Below the pieces are notes generated by a model. That model did no database searches. It saw nothing but the letters and a program-made list of their open reading frames with translations, and had not been told where the DNA came from. Position numbers and translations under genes: made by a program. A stretch of 64,000 bases of DNA from Streptomyces sp. B93 (GTDB lineage: Bacteria > Actinomycetota > Actinomycetes > Streptomycetales > Streptomycetaceae), in contig NZ_JAGPXL010000010.1 of assembly GCF_018070565.1 (NCBI RefSeq), forward strand, positions 185,567-249,566, written 5' to 3'. Shown here piece by piece: positions 54,827-63,879 of this stretch; positions within the stretch are counted from its first letter, which is position 1; every line of letters begins with the position of its first letter.

Positions 54827-55315
54827 TCACCACTCCTTTCCAGCCGCTGCCTCCACGGCCGCGGCGATCTGCGGGTAGGCGGAGCAGCGGCAGATGTTCC
54901 CGCTCATCCATTCGCGGATCTCGTCGTTGGATCCGGTGTGCCCTTCCTTGATGCAGCCGACCGCCGACATGATCTGGCCGGGCGTGCAGAATCCGCACTG
55001 AAAGGCGTCGGCATCGATGAACGCCTGCTGAACGGGGTGGAGTTCGTGCGCCGGGGCGAGCCCTTCGATCGTCGTCACCTCGGTGTGGTCGGTGCTCGCG
55101 GCCAGCACCATGCAGGCGTTGATCCGGCGGCCGTCGAGATGGACCGTGCAGGCGCCGCACTCGCCGCGGTTGCATCCCTTCTTCGTCCCGGTCAGGCGAA
55201 GACGTTCGCGCAGGAGGTCGAGGAGGGTGGTGCGCGCGTCGCAGGTGACCTGGGTGGTGGTCCCGTTCACCCGCAGGGTCACGGTGACTTCGGAGGTGAG
55301 GGGCTCGTGCGGCAT
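54827..55315 (-). CDS. 2Fe-2S subunit of the molybdenum hydroxylase, PaoA-like
   Basis: A 162-residue iron-sulfur subunit. The plant-type cluster is bound by GCNRGECGACTVH plus a later Cys (INACM), and the second cluster by QCGFCTPGQ and NICRCSAYPQ. E. coli PaoA has a Tat signal for periplasmic export; here the N-terminus is only about 10 residues before the beta-grasp domain (VTVTLRVNGTT), so export is unlikely. It is the first subunit gene of the cluster, 70 bp after an SDR gene on the same strand. Confidence 0.94.
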   Translation of the reverse strand: MPHEPLTSEVTVTLRVNGTTTQVTCDARTTLLDLLRERLRLTGTKKGCNRGECGACTVHLDGRRINACMVLAASTDHTEVTTIEGLAPAHELHPVQQAFIDADAFQCGFCTPGQIMSAVGCIKEGHTGSNDEIREWMSGNICRCSAYPQIAAAVEAAAGKEW

Positions 55316-55385
55316 GGCTGCTCCTGGGACTGCCGTTCTGGGGAGGCCGGGTGTTCCGGCGGGGGCTGAGGACGGCTGCGCCGTG

Positions 55386-56162
55386 TCAGGAACGCGGGAA
55401 CGGGACAGCTGTGAGTTCCTCGAGCGTGGCCAGCAGGTCGTCCTGGAAACTGGTGTCCAGTGAGTCGGAGGCGGGTGCCAGTTCCTTCTGGTGGTAGAAG
55501 TAGCGCCCGCTCACGGTGGCTTTAGGGTCGTCGCTGACGGCGAGCCACGCCTGCGTGATGTGGGCCTGGGCGATGTCGTCGGGAGCACCGGGACCGCCCA
55601 TCTTGGTGGGAACCCATCCCGGCTCCAGGGAGTTGCTCAGCACGTCGGGCCACAGCCGTGCGACCGCGAAGGCGAGGGTGGCGTCGTACAGCTTGCTGTC
55701 CGCATACGCCTGAGCGCCGTTCCAGGGGCGCCGTTCCCAGTCAAGGTCGTGGGCGTCCCCGCGTCCGCCTTGGTGCATCCCGCTGCTGAGGTACACCAGG
55801 CGCCGGGGCCGGTGCATCAGGCAGGTGAGGATGTACGGGGCGAGCACGTTGACGGCGAGCACATGCGCGTGCCCGTCTTCCGTCGTGATCTTGGCGCGCT
55901 CCCGGTAGCCGATGCCGGCGTTGTGGATCACTGCGTCGAAGGGACCACCAGCGTTGGCCTGTTCTGCCAGGGCGACCGTTTGTTTCCGGCTCGACAGGTC
56001 GCCCACGAGGACGGCCTCCGCCTCGGGGAGCCGTGCGCGTAGTTGCTGTGCTCTGCGTTCGTTCCTGGCGTGTCCCGTGACGGTGTGGCCCTGCTCGACG
56101 AGTAGACGTGCCGCTGCCAGACCGAGACCGTCGGTCGATCCGGTGATGAAGACGCGGGCCAT
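55386..56162 (-). CDS. Short-chain dehydrogenase
   Basis: A 258-residue SDR from ATG 56162 with a strong GAAGGAGC ribosome site. Motifs: ITGSTDGLGLAAARLL, VIHNAGIGYRE (variant of NNAG) and catalytic AYADSK. The C-terminal half (GWVPTKMGGPGAPDDIAQAH) is typical of a Streptomyces SDR group with an AL(E)PGWVxTxMGG motif. It lies upstream of the molybdenum hydroxylase genes and may be co-transcribed. An alcohol-to-aldehyde step followed by aldehyde oxidation would fit, as inference. Confidence 0.9.
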   Translation of the reverse strand: MARVFITGSTDGLGLAAARLLVEQGHTVTGHARNERRAQQLRARLPEAEAVLVGDLSSRKQTVALAEQANAGGPFDAVIHNAGIGYRERAKITTEDGHAHVLAVNVLAPYILTCLMHRPRRLVYLSSGMHQGGRGDAHDLDWERRPWNGAQAYADSKLYDATLAFAVARLWPDVLSNSLEPGWVPTKMGGPGAPDDIAQAHITQAWLAVSDDPKATVSGRYFYHQKELAPASDSLDTSFQDDLLATLEELTAVPFPRS

Positions 56163-56608
56163 GAAAAGCTCCTTCCCGCTGGTGCGAGCCGGTGAGTGAC
56201 TGCAGCGCGCGCTGCGATGTCCATGCTTGGCGGCACTGCACGGTGGCACATCGGTCAATTGACTGGAGCGGCTGCCATCGATGTCCCGGGTCGCCGCTCT
56301 GGTCCGGCCTGCTGCCCGACACCCAGGGCGACCCGAGCGAGCTGGGGTGGATCGGCCCGCATGCGTGTCCCGCCGCGCTCCCCACCAGGGATCCGCGTCT
56401 CGGCCTTTCGAAGGGAAAGTCGCGGTAATGGCCTATGAAATACCGGTCCCTATCCGTTGCTGGCTTGTGTGATCCCAGGTGGGTCTCGACCCGGTAGGGG
56501 CGGCAGTCGTTTGACTCATCCCGACGCATTGAGGCGCGGCGAAAACTCAGCGGTGTCAGACACATTCGGCCTGGACGTGTGAGCACACGGAAGTCGAGGT
56601 CCCACCTC
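56163..56608. promoter_or_regulatory. Intergenic region with a short palindrome
   Basis: The 446-bp gap between the SDR and the truncated alcohol dehydrogenase. It contains GTCAATTGAC, a 10-bp perfect palindrome, at about 56256-56265, roughly 95 bp upstream of the SDR start. A plus-strand frame (SGLLPDTQGDPSELGWIGPH near 56300-56360) is coding-like but matches no family I recognise. Confidence 0.4.
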
Positions 56609-57061
56609 ATGCACGCAGCCATCGCCACCGCGGTCGACGCACCGCTGTCCCTCACCGAACGAGACATCCCCGAGCCCGGATTCGGCGAGGTCCTCGTCCG
56701 GGTCACGGCCTGTGGGGTCTGCTTCTCCGATCTCAACTTCGTGCGCGGCCACTCCCCCTTCGCCCGCTTCCCCGTCATCCCGGGCCACGAGATCACCGGT
56801 GTGGTCGAGGCCGCCGGCCCGGGCGTCGCCTCACCGGCGGTCGGCACCGCCGTCGGCGGTCCGTTCCTCTACGACTCCTGCGGCCACTGCGACTACTGCG
56901 TACGCGGCGAGCAGATCCTGTGCTCCGCCAAGCGGGTCACCGGAATCGTCGTGGACGGCGGGTACGCCGAATACGTGATCCTCAAGGCCGCCTTCGTCAC
57001 CGAGCTGCCGTCCGGTCTCGACCCCGTGGCGGCTGCCACGGCGCGATCGTGGGGCGGCTGA
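56609..57061 (+). pseudogene. Zinc alcohol dehydrogenase, 3'-truncated
   Basis: ATG 56609, with GAGGT upstream, opens a frame like the N-terminal catalytic half of a zinc alcohol dehydrogenase: VTACGVCFSDLNFVRG, PGHEITGVVEAAG and the four structural cysteines in SCGHCDYCVRGEQILC. It ends in LDPVAAATARSWGG and TGA at about 150 residues, just where the Rossmann domain should begin. The cofactor-binding half is missing, so it cannot be active. Confidence 0.82.
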
Positions 57062-57411
57062 TGACGGTCCGCCGGGCGGCGCAGCAGCGACTGCGCGCCG
57101 TACGGGCGGTCCTGCTGGCGGCGGCCGATCTCCTGGAACGGCCGGAACGAAATGGAATGGGGGAGAGGAAAGCCCGCATCCTCACCCGCCGGATCAGTCA
57201 TCTGGAACTCGTTTCCGCGCGGACAGCCGGTGAACGGCCGGCAGCGCGCAGTGGCGTGGCCGCTCTTGATGCGCTGGCCCAGGACACTGCTGTGGCGGCG
57301 AAGGAAACGCTGCACTGCTACGAGGCCGCCGCGGAGGGCGACCCTGGCTGTGCCGACGCCCTCCGGGACCTTTTCGCACGGCTGGACGCGGTCGGTAGCG
57401 GGCCGGCATGA
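57061..57411 (+). CDS. Hypothetical helical protein, 116 residues
   Basis: ATG 57061 overlaps the TGA of the truncated dehydrogenase by one base. The 116-residue product is Ala/Arg/Leu-rich and probably all helical (RAAQQRLRAVRAVLLAAADL; AALDALAQDTAVAAKETLHC). I recognise no family. Codon composition is like a real gene. The junction with the truncated dehydrogenase suggests that a deletion joined two loci here, so the start could be secondary. Confidence 0.5.
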   Translation: MTVRRAAQQRLRAVRAVLLAAADLLERPERNGMGERKARILTRRISHLELVSARTAGERPAARSGVAALDALAQDTAVAAKETLHCYEAAAEGDPGCADALRDLFARLDAVGSGPA

Positions 57412-57794
57412 GCCAAGGCGCCTGTGCCGCAACGGCCCGTCCCGGAGCCGGTATTGGCGCAGTTGAGGGGTAGCGGATGAGGGCGGAAATGCGCCAGGGT
57501 GCGCGGTCGCCGAGCCGTGACGCGCCGGGGCTCGCACGGGTGCATCAGCGGACGTCGGGAAGGGAAAGCCCTGTCGCGGACGAGGCCTTGCAGGGCCTGG
57601 ATTCAGCCGATTAGGCTTGATCCCGCCTGCAAGGCCGAGGCGTATGCAATTCATCGGCATTACGGGTCGGTCCGACATAGGAGGCCGACGCAAAACGAGT
57701 GCATCTTGGCCGAGCTGCCTCTACGGCAGAATTGTGACTGCGACTGAGTATGCCGGGTTCCGTTGCCCACAGCCCACGGAGGAGAGGCCGGCCG
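57412..57794 (+). promoter_or_regulatory. Leader and promoter region of the LAL regulator
   Basis: A 383-bp gap with no gene. TTGCAG at 57588-57593 and TAGGCT at 57612-57617, 18 bp apart, form a possible promoter about 180 bp upstream of the start. No clear operator was seen. Confidence 0.35.
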
Positions 57795-60587
57795 ATGGAC
57801 ACCATCTCGGTGCAGCACTCGCGCTCCCTGATCGGCCGGCAGGACGAACGCGACTTCATCCGCCGATTCTTCACCGAGGCGTCCGTCAAGGGCGGCGCGC
57901 TGGTGGTGACGGGCGAACCCGGCATCGGCAAGTCGGCGCTGCTCGACGCGACCGCGCAGGATGCCGAACATCTCGGATGCGCCGTGCTGCGGGTGGCGGG
58001 AGTCCAGTTCGAGGCCGACATCGGCTACTCGGGCCTCAACCAGCTGGTGGTGCCCCTCCTGCCGTATCTGGACAAGCTCGACAAGGCACATCGCGACGCC
58101 CTGCGTGTCGCGACCGGCATGGGCTCCGGGACCGCTCCGGACCGACTGCTGGTGTCCACGGCGACCCTGCTCCTGCTGCGCCGGGTCGCGGAGGAAGCCC
58201 CTGTTCTCCTGGCCGTGGACGACGTGCCCTGGCTGGACCGGTCCACCGCCGTGGTGCTCGGGTTCGTGGCCCGCCGTCTCATCGGCAGCAGGATCGGCTT
58301 CCTCGCCACCGCCCGTACCGGCTCCGACGGCTACTTCGAACGCGGGGGCCTGCCCGAGCACGTCCTTGAGCCACTCGGGGACGAATCCGCCCACGAACTG
58401 CTGCGGACCGTCCATCCGCGGCTCGCGTCCAGCGTGCGCCGCCGCATCGTCGCGGAGGCACGCGGCAACCCGCTGGCCCTGGTCGAGCTGCCGGCGGTGC
58501 TCTCAGGGCCGCAGCAGCAGGCCGAGGCCGGCATGCCCTCGGTCCTGCCGCTCAACGAACGCCTCAAGGGCCTTTTTGCCGAGCGAGTCGCAGAGCTTCC
58601 CGCCCGCTGCCGTCATGCCTTGCTCCTGGCCGCCCTCGACGGCACCGGTGACCTCTCGGTGATCGAGGAGGGAGTGGGGGCCTCCTTCGTGGACGACCTG
58701 GGCCCGGCGGAACGAGCCCGCGTGGTGACGGTCGACCTCGCTTCGTACCGGCTCGCCTTCGGCCACCCGCTGCTCGCCTCCGCCGTAGTCGAGAGCGCCA
58801 CCTCCGGTGAGCGGCGGGAAGCACATCGGACCCTGGCCGACGCCCTGACCGCACACCCGGAGCGCCGCGCCTGGCATCTCGGGGAAGCCGCCTCCTCGGC
58901 CGACGAGGAGGTCGCCGGACTGCTGGAGGCCGCCGCGCAGCGCATTCTGGCCCGGGGCGATGCCACCGGCGCCGTCGCCGCTCTGTCGCGTGCCGCGCGG
59001 CTCAGCCCGCTGCCCAGGGACAGGAGCCGCAGACTGGCCGAGGCCGCCTACATCGGTGCGGACGCCGGGGGCGAACTGCGCAGCGCCTCCGTCCTGCTGG
59101 ACAGCGCGCGCAGAGCGGACCCGGCACTGAGCGGCTCGCTCCTGGCTGCTGCTGCCACGGCACACCTGCTGATCAACACCGACGGCGACGTCGACACCGC
59201 CCACAGCCTGGTGACCGGCGCGGTCGAGGCACACCTGTCCAGCCCCGAGCCGAACGACGACTTCGCCCTCGGCGAGGCCTTGCACACCCTTCTGCTGCTG
59301 TGCTGGTACGGAGGCCGGGCCGAACTGTGGGACCCGCTCTTCGAGGCCATGGAGCAGATGGGAGACGCGGTCCCCGAACTGCTCTGGCTGACGTCCCGCA
59401 CCTTCGGGGACGCCGCCCGCACCGGCCCCGTGGCTCTGGAACGCCTGGACCGGGTCCTGGAGAGGGCGTCGGCCGAGACGGACCCCACCCGCGTGATCCG
59501 CATCGGCACCGCGTCGGTCTACCCCGACCGGCTCAGCGACCTGCGTGAGGCGTCCTGGCGCGTGATCCGGCAAGGACGTCGCGGCGAGAGCCCCGCCCGC
59601 CGCCACCTGGGCGCCCTCATGCACCTGTGCGTGGAGCACCTGTTCACCGGTCGCTGGGACGAGGTGGACGGGTTCGCCGCAGAAGGGCTGAGAATCTGCG
59701 AGGAGCAGGAGTTCAACTTCTTCGTCTGGTACTTCCGCTACTGCCAGGCCTTCACAGCTGCCGCGCGCGGACAGGCCGACACCAGCCGGGTGCTGACCGA
59801 GCAGATCAAGCAGTGGGCCGCGCCGCGCGGTGCCCACGGGGCCGCGCTGTGGGCCACGCAGGCGCGGGCCCTGTGTGCGCTGGGCAGTGGTGACTTCGAA
59901 GAGGCGTACCGCCAGTCCTGTCTGCTCTCCCCGCCCGGAGAGCTGGCGCCGTTCGTGCCGCACGCCCTGTGGAACGCTCTCGATCTGGTGGAGTCGGCGA
60001 ACCGGACCGGCCGTATAGACGAGGCCCGCAGCCACGCCCGGGCAGTCCGGGACTCCGCCATGTCCGCCCTCTCCCCGCGCCTGCGCGTACAGGTACGCGT
60101 CATCGAGGCGATGACCTCCTTTGGGACGGAGGCCGAGCAGCACTTCGAGGCCGCGCTCGCCGACGACCAGGCTCGCCGCTGGCCCTTCGAGTACGCGCGT
60201 GCGGAACTGCTGTACGGGGAGTACCTGCGCCGCGCCCGCAACACCACGCAGGCCCGCAGCCACCTGTCGTCCGCGCTCGCCGCCTTCCGCGGCTTGGGCG
60301 CAGTCCCGTGGGCGAACCGGGCGGCCACCGAACTGCGAGCCGCGGGCGAGAGCCTGCCCCAGGAGACGAGAGACGACAGCTCGGCCCCGCTCACTCCGCA
60401 GGAGCTCCAGATCGCGACGCTGGCCGCCACTGGCCTGACCAATAAGCAGATCGGCGAACGCCTCTTCCTGTCGCACCGCACGGTCGGATCGCACCTGTAC
60501 CAGATCTATCCGAAGCTGGGCATCACCACGCGGGCTGCGCTGCGGGACGCGCTGGCGGCCCTCGGCGAGGCCCCGGCGGACATCTGA
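57795..60587 (+). CDS. Large LuxR-family (LAL) regulator with AAA domain
   Basis: A 930-residue regulator from ATG 57795 (GGAGAGG upstream). Residues 10-180 form an AAA/STAND-type ATPase domain with Walker A GEPGIGKS (40-47) and a Walker B-like LLAVDDVPWLD. The middle 500 residues are helical, TPR-like repeats. The last 65 residues form a LuxR helix-turn-helix (LTPQELQIATLAATGLTNKQ). LAL proteins are ATP-dependent activators, often pathway-specific in Streptomyces secondary metabolism. No biosynthetic cluster is visible on either side, so the target is unknown. Confidence 0.94.
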   Translation: MDTISVQHSRSLIGRQDERDFIRRFFTEASVKGGALVVTGEPGIGKSALLDATAQDAEHLGCAVLRVAGVQFEADIGYSGLNQLVVPLLPYLDKLDKAHRDALRVATGMGSGTAPDRLLVSTATLLLLRRVAEEAPVLLAVDDVPWLDRSTAVVLGFVARRLIGSRIGFLATARTGSDGYFERGGLPEHVLEPLGDESAHELLRTVHPRLASSVRRRIVAEARGNPLALVELPAVLSGPQQQAEAGMPSVLPLNERLKGLFAERVAELPARCRHALLLAALDGTGDLSVIEEGVGASFVDDLGPAERARVVTVDLASYRLAFGHPLLASAVVESATSGERREAHRTLADALTAHPERRAWHLGEAASSADEEVAGLLEAAAQRILARGDATGAVAALSRAARLSPLPRDRSRRLAEAAYIGADAGGELRSASVLLDSARRADPALSGSLLAAAATAHLLINTDGDVDTAHSLVTGAVEAHLSSPEPNDDFALGEALHTLLLLCWYGGRAELWDPLFEAMEQMGDAVPELLWLTSRTFGDAARTGPVALERLDRVLERASAETDPTRVIRIGTASVYPDRLSDLREASWRVIRQGRRGESPARRHLGALMHLCVEHLFTGRWDEVDGFAAEGLRICEEQEFNFFVWYFRYCQAFTAAARGQADTSRVLTEQIKQWAAPRGAHGAALWATQARALCALGSGDFEEAYRQSCLLSPPGELAPFVPHALWNALDLVESANRTGRIDEARSHARAVRDSAMSALSPRLRVQVRVIEAMTSFGTEAEQHFEAALADDQARRWPFEYARAELLYGEYLRRARNTTQARSHLSSALAAFRGLGAVPWANRAATELRAAGESLPQETRDDSSAPLTPQELQIATLAATGLTNKQIGERLFLSHRTVGSHLYQIYPKLGITTRAALRDALAALGEAPADI

Positions 60588-60599
60588 CGCGCGTTCGCC

Positions 60600-60648
60600 G
60601 ACCCGGGCTCGTCACCGGCCGGCAGTCAGATGACGGATGTCCCGGGTC
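60600..60648. terminator. Inverted repeat after the LAL gene
   Basis: GACCCGGG at 60600-60607 and CCCGGGTC at 60641-60648 form a perfect 8-bp stem with a 33-nt loop that contains its own GGCCGGC-type symmetry. It lies 13 bp after the LAL stop and may act as a terminator. Confidence 0.4.
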
Positions 60649-60745
60649 CGCCGCAGCCGCCAGTCTGTAGGGAGCGGCCCCTGCCCTTGAGCGAGTGAGG
60701 CCGCGTTGACCAGGCATCGCGGCGCAGCGAGGGGAAGACGATGAC

Positions 60746-61231
60746 ATGCCCAGCGATCACCAGGGCCTGACAATTCACTGGCCGTCCGGCTTCGCTCCGG
60801 ACGACGCCGACTATCACTTCCGGGCGAAGACGAGCATCAACGCCGCGCCCGCAGCCGTATTCGACTGCCTGGCGGATCTCGACCGCTGGCCGCTGTGGGT
60901 GCCAGGTGTCTCCGACGCTGCCCCGGCCCTGGCCGGCCGGGCGCTGGGCTTCCAGGAATCCTTTCGGTACCGGCTGTTCGGTGTGGACCTGGAGTGCCTG
61001 ACCGCGGAGTGGCAGCCGGGCACGCGTCTTGGCTGGTCAGGGCTCGGCCCAGGGTTGCACTTCTACCACGCATGGACATTCGAGCCGCGGACGCGGGCCA
61101 CGGTCGTGGTCACCGAGCAGGCGGCGCGGGGTGCCGGCGCGGTCACCATGCGCACCTCCCACCCCGAGTGGGAGAATTTCCTGCGCTACGGCTGGCTCGA
61201 CGCTCTCAAGCAGCGGGCGGAGAACCGCTGA
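60746..61231 (+). CDS. SRPBCC-family protein (polyketide cyclase-like)
   Basis: A 161-residue protein with the START/SRPBCC layout: AKTSINAAPAAVFDCLADLD followed by RWPLWVPGV at the start, a central beta region (FRYRLFGVDLECLTAEWQPG) and a long C-terminal helix (WENFLRYGWLDALKQRAENR). The fold binds hydrophobic ligands; some members are cyclases, others stress proteins. It stands alone, 160 bp after the LAL gene, which could regulate it. Confidence 0.82.
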   Translation: MPSDHQGLTIHWPSGFAPDDADYHFRAKTSINAAPAAVFDCLADLDRWPLWVPGVSDAAPALAGRALGFQESFRYRLFGVDLECLTAEWQPGTRLGWSGLGPGLHFYHAWTFEPRTRATVVVTEQAARGAGAVTMRTSHPEWENFLRYGWLDALKQRAENR

Positions 61232-61304
61232 CGGGCGAGGGCGCCGCTCGGCCGGCGCTCCCGAAGGCACCCTGGAGCAGCGGTGCCGCCCCGGTGCCCG
61301 CCGG

Positions 61305-61892
61305 TCAGCCTTCCAGAGCGACCACGCTCGCGCTCAGGCCCGCCCAGGTACGTGCGTCGAAGCCCGTCAATTCCTGCCAGCGGTCCACCCGGTACCTGAC
61401 GGTGTTGGGATGGATGTGCAGGGCCCGGCCGGTGTCGGTGAGCGAGAAGCCGTGCCGGGCGAACGCGCGGATCGTCTCCGCCAGGTCCGGGTGCTGTTGG
61501 GCCGTCCTGGCGCACGGCCCGAGCAGCGCGGTCAGCCTGCCGACCTGCGGCCTGAGGGTCGCGGTAAGCCAGTCGTCCGCGAACCGCGCCATCCCGGTGT
61601 CGACAGCGGGCAGCACCTCCATCGCGTCCACGATGCTGACACCCGCCCCCGTCAAGCCCTCCCTGGCCAGACCGACCCCCGCCGGGGCGTGCGGACCGAG
61701 ATCGCGCAGCGTGTCCGCGAACACGTCGGCGGATACCCCTTGAAGCACCGCGATCAGCACGCTGTCCCGCTGCGCACCCAGCATCACCCCGCCGTGGCGG
61801 CGCATCCGGCCCCGCAGGGCCGTCGTATCCTCCTCCGGCCACGCATCCCCCGGGGAGCAGACTGCCTGGAAGGTGCCGGACCCTTGCGGCAT
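61305..61892 (-). pseudogene. PucR/CdaR-type regulator lacking its N-terminal part
   Basis: The 195-residue frame ends in a PucR-type helix-turn-helix (LAETIRAFARHGFSLTDTGR then LHIHPNTVRYRVDRWQEL). Before it is a GGDEF-like region (VMLGAQRDSVLIAVLQGV). Full PucR/CdaR proteins are about 380-550 residues, with an N-terminal sensory domain that is absent here. The in-frame ATG at 61892 is weakly placed. It is probably a 5'-truncated remnant, although a short active protein cannot be excluded. Confidence 0.65.
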
Positions 61893-62031
61893 AGGCAGTG
61901 AGGGCTCCTCGTCCGCTGGGACTCATGGGCCCGGCGGGTTCACGGCTGCCGCTGGGCGGCGACGACCTCGCCCGGCGAGCGCGCCGCCCTCGCTGGACTG
62001 GAGTCGAGCAGCCCGGTCCGCGTGGGCACGC

Positions 62032-62931
62032 TCAGTCCGAGGACAGCTGCGGTTCCTCGGTGTGGGGCCGGGCAAGGGTTTCGGCGGCGGCTTGGGCGAA
62101 GTCGTGGATGAGGCGGGAGCGGCGGGCCGCCACCCACGCCAGGGCCACCTCGTTGGGGCCGACGTCCTCCACGCGCAGCGGGATCACGTCCGGCCGGGTG
62201 TAGAAGCTGGCGGTCGACAGCGGGATCACGCAGATGCCCGCTCCGGCGGCCACGAGTTCGAGCTTCTCCTCCACCTGGTGGATTACCGGGACCTCGGGGC
62301 GTCGCCCGCCCCGCAGTTCCAGTGCAATGTCTCGCCACTCGGGAACGGCGTTGGGATCCTGCAGCAGGTGCTCGGCGGCGAGTTCCCTGATGCTCACCGA
62401 TGTCCTGCCGGCCAAGGAGTGCCCGGCCGGCACCATGACGACGCGGGGCTCCCTGAAGAGCGGACGCAGCTGCAGGCCGTTGCGGTCGATGGGCAGCCGC
62501 ACGATGCTGACGTCGGCCCGGCCGTCCAGCAGCACCTCCACCTGGTCGTCCCACGTGGTGCGCAGCAGGCTCACGTTCACGTCCGGATGGTGCGCGGTGA
62601 AGGCGACCATGGCCGGAGTGACCGTGATGCCGGGCATGAAACCGATGGTCAGCGACTGTGTGCCCTGGGCCGCCGATTTCACGCCCCTCATCAGTGCCTG
62701 GGCAGAGGCGAGCAGAGGCAGGGCGTCCTCCAGCAGTTGCTCTCCCGCCGGAGTGAGCAGCGTCCCGCGGCGGCCACGGTCGAACACCTCCGCTCCGAGA
62801 TCATCCTCCAGGCTGCGGATCTGCCGGGACAGCACCGGCTGGGCGATGTGCAGCCGCTCCGCGGCCCGCCCGAAATGGAGTTCCTGCGCCACGGCCACGA
62901 AATAGCGCAGCTTCCGCAGATCAAGATCCAC
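62032..62931 (-). CDS. LysR-family regulator
   Basis: A 299-residue LysR protein of full length. The N-terminal helix-turn-helix is LHFGRAAERLHIAQPVLSRQ (residues 18-37). The effector domain starts near residue 90 (SLTIGFMPGITVTPAMVAF). The pattern resembles the CatR/BenM group controlling aromatic catabolism. The upstream neighbour on the same strand is an epimerase gene cut by an IS element; no divergent target gene is left in the window. Confidence 0.93.
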   Translation of the reverse strand: MDLDLRKLRYFVAVAQELHFGRAAERLHIAQPVLSRQIRSLEDDLGAEVFDRGRRGTLLTPAGEQLLEDALPLLASAQALMRGVKSAAQGTQSLTIGFMPGITVTPAMVAFTAHHPDVNVSLLRTTWDDQVEVLLDGRADVSIVRLPIDRNGLQLRPLFREPRVVMVPAGHSLAGRTSVSIRELAAEHLLQDPNAVPEWRDIALELRGGRRPEVPVIHQVEEKLELVAAGAGICVIPLSTASFYTRPDVIPLRVEDVGPNEVALAWVAARRSRLIHDFAQAAAETLARPHTEEPQLSSD

Positions 62932-63099
62932 CCGGAATCACCCGCCTGCTCCGTCGCCACGGCGCACCCGGTCGGTGGGCCGCTGTGGACCAGGGCCGTC
63001 CCGGACGTCCGTCCGGCACGGCCCTGGCACTCGATCACCAATCTACCGGGCGAGCGCGCACCGCGGCGGACGCTGTCGGCCGACAGCGCGCGGGCGGGC

Positions 63100-63872
63100 T
63101 CAGCCACGGGCGAGAACGGCCAGCGGGTCAGTGTGGGCGGGAGTCCAGCCCAGTTCCTTACTGGCCCGGGCCGGAGTGAGCTGCTGGTCGAGAGCGAAGG
63201 CGTCGGCGATCGGGCCCATCTGTTCCCGGGCCTGTTCCAGGCTGATCGACGCGACCTTGCCCTCGATGCCCGCGGCCCGGCTGAGGGCCAGGGCGCATTC
63301 CTTGGCGGTGGGGTTGACACCACCGACACCCACGTACACCGAACCCGGCTTCGCCTTGAGTGCGGCGACGTACAGCTCGGCGATGTCGTCGACGTGCACC
63401 AGTGCCCAGCGGTTGGTCCCGTCGCCGATGTAGGGGATGGCGCCGGCCTCCTTGCCCGGGGTGGTGTAGAAGATGTCGATCAGACGATTCTCGCCGCCGT
63501 ACAGCAGGCCGGGCTGTATCAGGACGGGGCGGCCACCGCGCTGGGCGCGCTCGAGGACGGCGTCCTCCACGGGCTTGCGCCAGGCGACCAGGGGCGGCGG
63601 GTTCCACGGGGCGGTCTCGTCCGCCACGCCCTGGGTGTCGCCGTAGACCCAGGTGCCGCCGGTGTGCACGTAGGGGCCGCTGCCGATGCCGTCCTGCATG
63701 GCCCCGGCCGCCTCCAGATCCTCGGCACCGGTCTCGGCCTGCGCCAGGTGGACGACGGCCTCCGCACGGGCGGCCGCGGCGTTCAGCACGCCGAGGTCCC
63801 CCAGCCCGCCCCGCACCGGTGTCGCGCCGAGGGCACGGACGGTCTCGGCGGCGCGGTCGCTGCGGGCCAGGG
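63100..63872 (-). pseudogene. Extended SDR/epimerase cut by an IS element
   Basis: The frame from the junction reads ALARSDRAAETVRALGATPV, EAVVHLAQAE, YVHTGGTWVYGDT, LIQPGLLYGGENRLIDIFY and GELGW-like KELGWTPAHTDP, ending at 63100. It matches NAD-dependent epimerase/dehydratase-family proteins, but the N-terminal 40 residues with the TGGxGxxG cofactor motif are missing. Similarity stops at about 63872, next to the end of an IS3-family element. It is inactive. Confidence 0.85.
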
Positions 63873-63879
63873 CGGGCCT

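Noticed and set aside
50301..60644. Shared 14-mer TGACGGATGTCCCG at 50301 and 60631
   Set aside because: Several shared 14-mers are expected by chance in 64 kb of GC-rich DNA, and similarity ends at both borders.
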